DNA of 64,000 bases from Eucalyptus grandis (Eukaryota > Streptophyta > Magnoliopsida > Myrtales > Myrtaceae): NCBI RefSeq assembly GCF_016545825.1, contig NC_052612.1, forward strand, positions 682,001 to 746,000, given 5' to 3'. Positions 1 to 11,198 of this stretch are shown one piece after another. The stretch's first letter is position 1. Each line of letters begins with the position of its first letter. The position numbers and the translations under genes were made by a program. The notes beneath the pieces were generated by a model. It saw nothing but the letters and a program-made list of their open reading frames with translations. It made no database searches and was not told the DNA's origin.

Positions 1-162
1 GCTTTCTTGCACAGTAGAGTTTGGCGGGCGACGTCGGCTTCTGCAACAGTAGGGTCGGCGGGCGATTAAAAATTACTCAGTTACATCTAAAACCCTTTCT
101 TCTGATTCTTCTTAACTCCCTCCCTAAATCTCAGTCTCCATTTTCGTCTCCTCCTCCTCCCC

Positions 163-3100
163 ATGGCCATGGCGGCCACTTTCATCATCCCTAGTTTCTC
201 CTCCTCCTCCTCCTCCGCCGCCGCCGCCGCCGCCGCTCCCAAGCTCCGCCCCGCCTCCTCCTCCTCCTCTCCCTCTCGCCGGACTCCGAAGTGTCCCGCC
301 TCCGTCTTCTTCCCCCGCATCGCCTCCCGTCCTCCCCAGCAACGGGCCTCCTCCTCCGCGATCAGATGCTCCGCCGCTCCTCCTCCCCCGCCGGAGGCCC
401 CCACCACCGCTCCTCCTCCCCGCCCCGAGTACATCCCCAACCGCATCCCCGACCCCAACTACGTCCGCATCTTCGACACCACCCTCCGCGACGGCGAGCA
501 GTCCCCCGGCGCCACCATGACCTCTAAGGAAAGCTCGACATTGCCCGCCAGCTCGCCAAGCTCGGCGTCGACATCATCGAGGCCGGGTTCCCCGCCGCCT
601 CCCCGGACGACTTCGGCGCCGTCAAGGCCATCGCCCTCGAGGTTGGCAACGCTGTTGACCCCCACGGCTACGTCCCCGTCATCTGCGGCCTCTCCCGGTG
701 CAATGAGAAGGACATCCAGGCCGCCTGGGACGCCGTCCGCTTCGCCAGGCGGCCCAGGATCCACACGTTCATCGCCACCAGTGCGATCCACATGCAGTAC
801 AAGCTGAAGAAGAGCAAGCAGGAGGTGATCGACATTGCCAGGAGGATGGTGGCCTTCGCCCGGAGATTGGGCTGCAACGATGTCGAGTTCAGCCCCGAGG
901 ATGCTGGCAGGTTGTTTCCGAAGTTCCTGTCTGCGTGGCCTTTATGATCTGACTTACTTGCTTCCTGGTAGCAGTTGAGTTTGTTAATCATCTGATTTGT
1001 TGCTGTCCAGTTAGTAGTTCCTCTTCAATTTTGAAGGCCAGGGACAGCGGTGTAGTTGGGGCAGGTTATTTCCTTCTAGGTGTTACATATGGTTTCTTGC
1101 TTTCAAGAATGGGTATAGATAAGTGACTTTTCTACTCCATCTAGAACACACAATGACATGGTTTTTTCATTTGGGAATAATGTACTGCTACATATACTCA
1201 TGAGTGAATTTGCAGTTGTGACCTACTATAGCAAAGATCGCTCAATGTTCAGAGCCCTTCACCAATCTTATAAGAATCGGCTGTTTCGTTCCCTCTTGTG
1301 GTCGTTTCGTACATTTCCTTTCCCCGAGGATATTTGCAGCTGCATTTCAGTATTTACTGCTGTCGGACTAGCTTTTAGTGACAGGAATGCTGCTGCATGC
1401 ACCTCCTATGGTGGATGAATATGATTGATTAATGGGTCGTATGAAGCTTCGGAGTGTTACGAAATCCTATTTGTTCATTGATTTTGATTTTTTAACCTTG
1501 ATTTCTAACTAGATCGGAGAGAGAGTTTCTCTATGAAATTCTGGGTGAAGTTATCAAGGCAGGTGCCACAACTCTCAACATACCCGACACTGTGGGTATT
1601 ACTATGCCTCAAGAGTTTGGTAAATTGATAGCAGACATAAAGGCGAATACACCTGGAATAGAAAATGTTATCATTTCCACACACTGCCAAAATGATCTTG
1701 GTCTTTCGACAGCCAACACCATAGCGGTAAGTGGAAATTTTCCCACCCTAGTTTAATGAAAAACTTTTAGTGAGCATTAACTTATATATTAGGACCTCTG
1801 AATTCAGGGTGCATGTGCTGGGGCAAGACAAATGGAAGTGACAATTAACGGCATTGGTGAAAGAGCTGGAAATGCTTCTTTGGAAGAGGTGACTGTTGGC
1901 TCTGGCATGTATATAAGGAATGGATATGATTTTCAGTGAGTGATTATGTATATGAGGCGAATAAATCTGTAGGAAGGTAGAATGGTCGTAATCAGGCAGA
2001 TTTTCTTTGGATTGATGATTCTAGTGCAAATGACACCATGAACGACAAATCTATTTTTGTTATCAACCCGAAATTATTTGATATAATCAGTTTATAAATA
2101 AGGACTGTAATAATGTTTCCAGTTATTTTATGATGTTTCATTAATAGAAGAACTAACGGGCGCTTTTTAATTTTCAGCGTCAATGACATTATCACAAGTT
2201 CTGCTTTTTGATAAGCAATATTTATAGAGAAAAGGAGCTGGGTATTATATCTGTACATTTGAAGTATGCTGGCAAGGATACCTAGAAAACGAAAGGGGAA
2301 AAAAAATGGAAGATGTACAAGCTTGTGTGCTGTTAATTCTATTTTTCTTGTTCCTTTCTCTTTCTTAAGTTTTTGCAGTTCTGAATGGTTCATGTCATTT
2401 CGACTATACTTTTCTCTTAGCATGCATCTTTCACTGTTGAATGGGAACTGAAACATGCTGGAATATGTAAAATTTTAACTCGTTCTGCTGCATCACAGCA
2501 AGTAATGATCAATTCTTAGACTGTAAGATAAGAAAAGCTTGTTTGATGTGATCTGGACACATAGAAGCAACGTTCTGAAGCTCTACCAAGAGACTGAGCT
2601 CAATGATTGGATTTAGGGTAAGCCATACGGACAACCTTAACCTACAAAGGTGTGGTTAGATCTGTAAAGATAAGATTTGAGTATTTGTATCATAGTGAGG
2701 ACCTACACTAGCTAGAGAGAACCAGCATAATAAGTTCTATGCATGTCATTGGTGCTTGTACTTTTGATTATTTAGTGTCAATGTCTTCCTGTATGTTTCC
2801 TTTTGCTGTTTGGTTGAAAATTGTTTGGAGTCCTTTTCTGTTCTTGTTTTGCTAATATTCCTTACCTTTTGTCTTTTCTTATAAAAAAAAAAATAAAACT
2901 TACAGGTGGTAATGGCCTTAAAATGCAAAGGGGGGAGCATCTTGGGAGGTCTTTACACTGGAATCAATACTCGTCATATTGTCATGACTAGCAAAATGGT
3001 ATATAATTTTGACTTAATATATTTGTTACCTTAATCAACTGTACTTCTGATATCTGTTCAACAATTTTATAGGTAGAAGAGTACTCGGGCTTGCACGTAC

Positions 3101-6100
3101 AACCTCATAAAGCTATTGTTGGAGCTAATGCCTTTGCTCATGAAAGTGGCATCCATCAGGTCAGTGGCTATGAACTTTGAGTTCGTGGCGTGTTTTCACC
3201 TATTTGTTTACTTTTCTTGAATAATTTCTCTAGTAATTTCTCTGGCAATTAATTTTAGATGCCTGGCTGTTAATGCTCTTGGTGTAATAAATCTCCTTAT
3301 TGGTTACTTATTATATGGTGTGAAAACTTTTGCCATCATTTTTATTGTGGTCCCTGCCGAAACTAAGGAGCTTAAACTGATATCTTATGGTCTTCTAACG
3401 TTGCCCAGTCAAATTTTCTTTTTTTCTATTGCCTAGTTTACTGCTGGATGTGGAGTTTAACTTTGACTTTTTTACCTCAAGACATTGATTCTAGAAGCAG
3501 TAAATACTATTCTTCTAGCTTTTGTTCTCTGTTCCAGATGATGTTTTCTTTAGCTGCTGAACTTGGAGGAGCTGATTTAAGCTTTGGTAGCATTTTTAGG
3601 AGGTCTAAGACTGATGTTTGGTGGTTGTTGATGTGGTTGTGAATGGTGGATATGCTTGGAGGCGCAGCGCACAATCTAAACATGTATAATAGATAACAGA
3701 GGATTTGTCAATCTAGGAAGGAATAGAACAAGAATACCAGGGCCGTGAGGCTGTAAATGGTCCAATCAGAAATAGATTGTCTGTAGATTGACCCAAACAT
3801 TTGCATAATGAACACCACTTTTGAAGAAATTAATTGAGCCAGGGTAAGGATCTCAGAAACTGCAACTTCTTTAGATCTTTCAAGAACCAAACAGGTCGTC
3901 AGTTTTTCTCTTATTCCTATTTGAAAACATTGAGAATATCATTTTGTCTGTCTCCTAGTTTAATGAAGACTCTTTTCAATTGCTAAATGTGTCCATTTTC
4001 TCGGTCGCTGCTGAAAATATAAGTATAAAACTTAAATATCTCAAGTAATCACACTAATTTCTTGGAATTTTAGTTCGTGTTTTGATTTCTCATTCCAATT
4101 GACAACTGAATATATTTGAGAAAAATTGATGACAACTATCATATTGCCTAACAGTGTTTTTTTTTCTCTATAGGACGGAATGCTGAAACACAAAGGTACA
4201 TATGAAATTATATCTCCTGACGATATTGGACTTGAGCGAACTAATGAAGCGGGCATTGTCCTTGGAAAATTGAGGTGAGGTGTTCTTGTGGTGATTGTGT
4301 CAGTTCCTTTGTAAAGGTTTTGGTATGCTTTAACTTATCAAATGTAAATACATAGCATAAAATTTGTCAATATATTGCTTACAAGAAAGGGTCACGCTAA
4401 TTCCACTTCCAAATTAGGTCCATACAAACCCTAAAAAATTAGGTGACAAAAGTAGCCTCATGAGTCCTGCACCCATCTGTGTCCCTTAACCTGCTCAAAC
4501 TAGCTTCTTGACCACATGCCAACACCATTGCTGGCCTTCATGCACTGCCGCCATCATACAGTCGTCACTTACCTCTGCTGCCGCTCACATATTCACGGTC
4601 AAATCTGTTCTCTCTTTCTCGCGCGCGCGCGCGCAGGCACAACTCTGCCCTCGGCCACGCCCTCGACCACCAACCCTTGCTGCTTCAAGCTTTAAGCACA
4701 TTCCGCCATGATCACTTGGATCAAGGCTGTTTGAAGTGGTCAACCTTAGATTGACCTGGGACTGATGTTGTGAGGTCTTGGCAAACCAAGCACATGGAGG
4801 TGCAGTCAGAGAGAGGGAGAATGGAGGACAGTGAGAGATCAGGCATCAATAGCAATCTACAATTGAAATCAATGGAAACCCAAACAGCAGCAACTAACAA
4901 CTTGTAGCTTGGTCTGGAGCAACGGTGTTGGTCTGGCCGAGCTGGCCGGCGAAGCAGTGGCTCTGGATTTGCATGTGTGCTGGTGCGGTGCAGCTTTGGT
5001 GTCTGGGAAGATGAGGAATTATTGGTGATGGATGATAGTGAAAGAAACTCGTTGGCGAAGTGATCATGATTGCCACGAGGATCTAGATGGTGATGAGAGG
5101 GTCTGTGTCCGTTGTTATTGGGATAAATGTAATTTGTTTGTGTTGAAAGTGGACTTGCAGATGATCTGGGTTTGCAAAAGATAGTTCTTGAAGGGGACTG
5201 TAAAGTTTTGTCATGGATCTAAGATGAGCGAAACAGATTAGATAAAAATCAATGACCTCCTGCACATAGATCTCCTTGAAATGGTTCAAGTGTGTTGTAA
5301 AACCATCCATGCACCAATCTGGCCATCATTAGTTCAAACTCTAGTCTGAATAGAAAAAATGGTAGAAAAGTATATGCCAGAAGCCATAACCAACAGATAT
5401 TTATGGCACGTGCATACCCAAAAAGAAATTGATGAACAGGGGAGAAGCTGAAGGGCACAGGAAGTAGATGGACGATATCAAAGTGTTGGTACTTTTGTGA
5501 TTTTACCTTATTAGGGTATGGATGGAGCCGACATAGGTTTGGAATTATCCTGGCTCTATCAAAAGTGGATGGTAAATGGCAACATTTTCTGAAATTAGCA
5601 GCCCCTTGCGATATTGTACTTGATAAAGTTAATGTTTCAGGGAAGATCACAAGACTAGAAAAGACCAGATTTCTTCTTATATAGCAAGACTAGTGAGGAC
5701 ATTCTATTATGTGAATTATCAGTGAATAACTTGGATAAAGGGTGTCAATTGAAATTTGATGTTTCTAATCTGTCACTTATTTTGTGAATTATCTGTGAAT
5801 TAATTGGATAGAGGGCGTTAATTGATAAGTATGATGACTTGGTGGGAAAATGTGTCATTAACAATGTAGTTCGTTTATGTGTAACTGTTATTTTCCCCTC
5901 ACAGAATCATGTCACTTCCTTTGTGCATTTGGGTTGTCTGAAGTTTTGAAGTTTGCTCTTACATATTCAAATATGTCTTAAATTTATTCTCTTTCTTGGC
6001 AAATCTATCTGGTACAGCGGGCGCCATGCTTTGAAAATGAAACTTGTAGAGGTAGGCAGCATTTTTTTACCTACTTCATGTTTGCCCTAGTTGTGAGTTT

Positions 6101-8150
6101 CCTTATCGTGATCATTGTCTCATGTACTATCTGCCCTCTTCAGCTTGGTTATGATATTGATGGTGAACAACTGGACAATATCTTCTGGCGGTTTAAGGCA
6201 GTAGCTGAGCAGAAAAAGGTGGGTAAGATGCTGTATGTTTGACCTTCTGATTTTACTGGATTAGAATAGTTCCATAATTTGACTAATTGATAATTTGTTA
6301 CTTGCATTTATATTAGTTATACATATTCATGGTGTCACTCTTTTCAAGCCTTGGTTGGAATAATACAAAACAGAACATCATAGAAAATATGATTGCAACT
6401 TTTTTTCTCTGGGTAAGAGGAAAGTGGGCACTGTTGCTGCATATCCCTTCCATCACTGCAAGTGTCTATTTTAAAGAGTTTTGCAATTATCTTGTTTTAT
6501 TCTTTGTGTCCTTGTGAATCCATAAGGTGGTCAGAGCAAAATGGATAGCTTAAGTCTTTTTCTTGCCATGTTTAGTTCACCGGATGGTTGGTTCAGGTCT
6601 GCTGTATGTTACTGCAATGTGAACCATTTTTTGTACTCCTTTTGTCTCAGCATACATGCACATAGATTTAGTACGCACATCATTGGTAGCATGAATACCA
6701 AGTCAAAAAGAACTTAGAGACCATCCCCCACCTTTTACAAATGGCAGAACTCTTGAACCTGTAGAGACGATTAAGCAGCAATTGAACAGTGGACATTGAC
6801 AAGAAAGTACTAGTGCACAGAGTTAGACTTGAACGGGCAACATCAACAAGAGAATCAAATGCTCATCTGGCATTCCACTTGAGTAGTTAACACCTAGTTG
6901 CAGGCATTTTATAATTGTGGCTGAACATATGTTGAGTAGTAAGACTTGTAAGCTGCAAAAGTGATGCAAAGTTTTCATATGGAAAGACAATAATAAGTTC
7001 ATCCCCTTTGCGAGTTGTGGCATTGTATGCTTGCTTCTTTTGGCTCTTAGGAAGGCGTGTTATGTGACTGCTTTCTTTGTTGCGCTATGTGCCAGAGAGT
7101 TACTGATGCTGACATAAGAGCCCTGGTATCTGATGAAGTTTTCCAACCAACAGTTGTATGGAAGCTTCATGATTTACAGGTATATCTGCCTAGTTTTTCC
7201 AGCTTATACCATGGTGATTCCGATGCCAATCCGTCTGGTTTGAAAATCATAGCAAAATGCCATGCAGGTTACATGTGGAACTCTTGGTCTGTCGACGGCA
7301 ACTGTGAAACTTATCAGTGCTGAGGGAAAAGAGCATATTGCTTGTGCTGTTGGTACTGGACCTGTGGATTCAGCATACAAGGCTGTTGACCTAATTGTTA
7401 AGGTTTGAATTTTCGATTTTGTCCTATTACACTCATATTGTATTAAGAAGTCAGTTTAAAGAATACCTCTACCAAATGTTATTTTACTTTTGTAGTATCA
7501 TTGTCTTAGAAGTAGGATATTTGTAGTGTTAATTTAATAAGGAATGAATAGGGAGAACACATTTGAATTTTGTCATCGTAACCAGGTATGGAAAGCTGCT
7601 CCCTGAAAAGATATTTTTCATCTAGGTACTTTCAAATTTGGGTATAGTATAATCATTATTTATTATCAAATTAACATTGCAAAAGATTATACGTACCAAA
7701 TAAAGTTGACAATATTGGAATTAATTTTCTTGAGGGTTGACTTTCAGTTTCAGAAATGACAGATGTGCTCCTGCATTATGCTGAACAGGTACCTGCAACA
7801 CTTCTCGAGTACTCCATGACCGCCGTCACAGAGGGCATTGACGCAATAGCCACAACGCGAGTTTTGATCCGTGGCGAAAACAATCACACATCTACACTTG
7901 CTTTAACTGGGGAGACTATACACCGAACCTTCAGGTACAGGAGCGTCTAATATGTTTACAAACCATGTTGTTTTACTTCATGTAAACTTCAAGTTATTGC
8001 ATTTATTGTTTGCATGCCAGTGGTATTGGGTCGAGCATGGATATAACAGTTTCAAGTGTGAGGGCCTATATTGGAGCATTGAACAAGATGTTGGGTTTCA
8101 TGGAGCTGACTCCGCTCCATCAATGTGATGACAACATGAAGAGTCCTTGA
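163..8150 (+). CDS. IPMS: 2-isopropylmalate synthase, plastid; one apparent 1-base deletion in exon 1
   Basis: Condenses 2-oxoisovalerate with acetyl-CoA, the committed step of leucine synthesis in the plastid. Exons that I joined: 163-910, 1513-1726, 1808-1888, 2906-2998, 3073-3159, 4174-4274, 6018-6051, 6144-6218, 7096-7179, 7268-7402, 7789-7934, 8021-8150. They total 1928 nt; one more base gives 642 aa, close to the family's usual length. A Ser/Ala/Pro-rich leader precedes the catalytic TIM barrel, which begins near residue 100 with [13 protein letters not shown]. The metal/substrate motif [14 protein letters not shown] is in exon 2 and [14 protein letters not shown] in exon 3. Exons 9-12 encode the C-terminal LeuA regulatory domain ([13 protein letters not shown]), which methylthioalkylmalate synthases lack, so IPMS is preferred. 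The frame breaks at about 529-531: after MTSKE the reading frame shifts, and [19 protein letters not shown] continues in the next frame. A second in-frame ATG lies at 169. Confidence 0.93.
4390..5660. other. GC-richer block inside the largest IPMS intron (intron 6), no gene recognised
   Basis: Intron 6 runs from 4275 to 6017. Much of it is clearly GC-richer than the flanking AT-rich intron sequence, and it includes a short (GC)n run near 4620. Reading frames here show no family that I recognise. It may be an old transposon insertion, but I found no convincing terminal repeats or target duplication. Confidence 0.3.
5708..5824 (+). repeat. Diverged short direct repeat in IPMS intron 6
   Basis: A stretch beginning TATGTGAATTATC followed by AGTGAATAACTTGGATA (about 5708-5750) recurs in altered form at about 5780-5824 (TTGTGAATTATC, then TGTGAATTAATTGGATA). 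It lies wholly in an intron. Confidence 0.5.
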
Positions 8151-10053
8151 GTGTTTTCCACACATTCCTGGGGAAATGTCTTCAGAAATCTATTTATCAA
8201 GGATTAACATTTTTAACAAATCATACCTGTATTGGTGAGCTAGCCTGAAATTCTCGAGCTTGTGTCTGAGGAGTGTCTTAGTTGTGTATTATAGACCAGA
8301 CAGATGGTGTCTCCAATTAGTGAGCTGTTTAGATGTGCCAATACATCTTAGTTTACTTGTTTCCCTTCTCTGAAGGATTGGATTTTTAACTTGTTTTTCA
8401 AGCTCTCCTAAATTTGTTGCAATTTTTGACGATTAGTGTTGCATTTGTTGCATATAAGAGAACCTATTGATCATTATTAGATGTGCAATTCTAAAGCTAC
8501 TCTCTAAGGTCTGCCGGCTTCGTTTCCTTCTCCCTCCACCATTTCGAAACTCGAAAGCTTTGTTCAACCATCATATAGCAGGAGGTGGGAGACAGATCAG
8601 GTGGGCTAAGTTTTGGCCATGAAGATAAAGTATTCGCCTATGATTTCTACCATCATTTCTTCAGCATTACGATTCTCCTAAGGTGTGCTGTTAAGAAACA
8701 TTTTTGAAGATACTCCACTTGTTATGACTAGTGGAGCTGGGGGTGGAACTAATGGGCAATGGCGGGTGCCGTTTAGCACAAATTTTCATGAATTATTCAT
8801 TGTAGTTTTTTGGTAAGGAATTCTTCATTGTATTTTTATGACAATTATAGTGAGATTTCTTAACCCCATCCCCTCGCGCCTAGATTTCATAAAATTTACT
8901 TAGATGCAAGTGACTCTGGCTTGAATCCGTGGCAATTCTTGGCTTTTGATTTCTGACTGACAATAATAAAGTTGTGGTTTGGGACCAGATTCATAATGCT
9001 TTCGTGCGAGAAAAGAAGCATCTGTAATGAATGGCATGGACATTAGTACGCGTCGATGGTCATGATATTCAGTGGGATCAGAGTAGATGAAGCCTCTGGG
9101 GATTGATGTCAACCTGCGCATTGCGGTTCGTTAATGACTTTTGCGACTTTGAACCTAACCAACCTCATGAAATTGAAAGCATGGTGATGGGATCGGTTGC
9201 CTCTCCTCTTTTGAAAGTCAAAAGTTCAATAAGAAAAGAGAAGATACGTGAGCGCTACACCAGTGCATATATGCTCAATTCCAATTATAGATTGACGAGT
9301 TGTCGCGGAATAAGAAAAAAATTCGTTGAAGACGGCAGCGTCAACTGGTTGGCATCACTGGGCGGTTGGTTAGGTCAGGCGATGTTCAAGCCCCCGATGT
9401 AGTTTTTCGGCCTCTTTTGTTATTTTTTCTTTTGCAGTTCGAACTGGAAGTCCATGATCGTCGTAATCTTGAGCTCGCCATCAAGGTTCTTGGCTCGGTT
9501 GGCGGCTAGATCAATGGTAGAGGTGGCTCGGAGCCATGGATGAGCAAGGGTTGCAGCCATGGGCGAGGACAGATCTGGAGGACCAATCTGGATGAGTAAC
9601 TCGGGAGCGACGACGGAAAGGGTGAAGGGCTAATCTGGATGAGGTGGTTTGACGAGATGGTGCCGTCCAAGTTGAAGGGCTAGTGATCTCAAAGCTTTTA
9701 TGAAGAGCTCAACGGCAACCAAATTTGGCCGAACAATGCTGACGACGGCCATGGACAAGGGAGGCTCCCTTGCGGGTCTTGCTTGCGCTGGCTTGGCTCA
9801 TCTAGGGGAAGAACAAATTTTAATTTAATATCGCATCGGCAAACACAAGTCAATTAGGAGTGGATATGAATAAATAATACTCGACACATCAGTTATTGAG
9901 ATAGCGATTTACAGAAACTGAATTTTATTTTGAAGTAATAAATCCTAAATTGGCCAATGTCAGTTGCTGCAAAATGCCATAATCTAATTCAAAACTTCAA
10001 GAAATTCATATTCTGTCGACAGTTTTCCCTAAGAATAGAAATTTCCTGCGTGC
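8151..10053. other. Spacer between IPMS and the kinase gene
   Basis: This holds the IPMS 3' untranslated region (roughly to 8450), then sequence without a recognisable gene. A 99-codon frame at 9103-9402 has no family signature. The stretch 9420-9800 is GC-richer and rich in short GATGAG/GGCGA-type words, perhaps a degraded repeat. I see no RNA gene. Confidence 0.5.
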
Positions 10054-10066
10054 TATTATAAAAATA
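10054..10066 (+). promoter_or_regulatory. Probable TATA box of the PTI1-like kinase gene
   Basis: TATTATAAAAATA lies about 25-35 bases before the GA-rich start of the presumed leader exon, a normal plant TATA spacing. This is inference from position and composition only. Confidence 0.45.
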
Positions 10067-10084
10067 AAGTAAACGATCATATCA

Positions 10085-10282
10085 GTTGGAGCTCGAGAGA
10101 GAGAGAGAGAGAGAATAAAAAGCAAAAGCAGAAGCGCCCATCTCCTCTTCCTCCTCTCCTTCCTCTTCTTCCTCCTCCTCCCTTACCTGTCACTTCCGTT
10201 CCAATCTCATCACAGAGTCTCTCTCTCTCTGTCTCTCTCGCAACAGACAAGAGACGAGGCAAGGATTACAGAGGGATCCCAG
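10085..10282 (+). other. 5' untranslated exon of the kinase gene with CT/GA simple repeats
   Basis: The exon would run from about 10085 to the donor ...GGATCCCAG|gtagac at 10282/10283. The next exon starts after ttgcag at 11109. It contains (GA)n at about 10095-10113 and (CT)n near 10218-10238; a longer (CT)n run at about 10311-10338 is in the following intron. CT-rich leaders are common in plant genes. The start is estimated. Confidence 0.5.
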
Positions 10283-10309
10283 GTAGACTCTTCCCTCAAA
10301 TTCGGTACG

Positions 10310-10341
<32 letters not shown>

Positions 10342-11112
10342 TCTTCTGCTTTTTGAAATCTCTCCGATTCGCATGCATTTCGCCCCCAATTCGGTTCTCG
10401 TCCTCCACCCCATTCTTCGATCTCTTTCCTTTCATCCCCCATTTTTCCATTTCTCTTCCCCGACCGATCCGCATCGCATCCCGCGTCCCGTCGCGTCTGA
10501 TCGTGCGTGTCTTCTTTCATGGAACGCGGACGCGAACCCCATCGCCGAGGTTTAGTCGTGAGTCTCTCCCTCTTTGTTCTTGCGTCGCTTCCCACATGGT
10601 CCGCGTCGTCTTGTATTTCTCGTTCGACATTTTGGGATGAATTCAGGGGATTCTCTTTTCCTTTCCTTTTCTTTTTGTTTTTCCCTTCCTCTGCGTCTCT
10701 TATGCTTCTCCTCGATGGCTTGCTCCCGAAGCTACGTTAATGAATGGTTCTGTAGGACGACCTTTAAGGAATTCTTGAATTTCGGGATGATTAGGATGAG
10801 CGTTTCGAGTTCTACGTTGCTCGGTTTATGAATCCGGATGGCCTCTTGTTCCTAATTCTTTTGCATTACAAATTGGTTGGGGGGAAGTTATCTGGGTATA
10901 TGGAGAGGATGGGAATTTCAATCTGTTCTGAATCCTCCTGATTCCTAATGGTGGAGATGGGTTTTTACATCCTTGATCAGTACAACTCAAAGTTTTGTCC
11001 TTGATCAGATAGTATCTGAAAGTGGATAGCTTCGCTGGGTTTTATCTTTTCGATCCCGGATGTTCCCGTCTTTTGCTTGGTACGATGAAAGATTTATCTG
11101 TCTTGCAGGCAC

Positions 11113-11178
11113 ATGCGCCTCCTCCAGGTTACTTTGTTCGCCTGGAATATCGGAGAACTCGAGAGAACCTTCTCTTGA
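11113..11178 (+). other. Upstream ORF (21 codons) in the kinase leader
   Basis: The first ATG in the second exon is at 11113, in a different frame from the kinase. It runs MRLLQVTLFAWNIGELERTF plus one residue to TGA at 11176-11178, 20 bases before the kinase ATG at 11199. If the leader is transcribed as modelled, scanning ribosomes meet this uORF first, so it could lower or tune translation. Confidence 0.5.
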
Positions 11179-11198
11179 AGAAGAGTCCTAGCAAGAAA

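Noticed and set aside
5249..5650. 133-codon minus-strand frame in IPMS intron 6
   Set aside because: No recognisable family and no supporting splice sites or start context; left as intron sequence.
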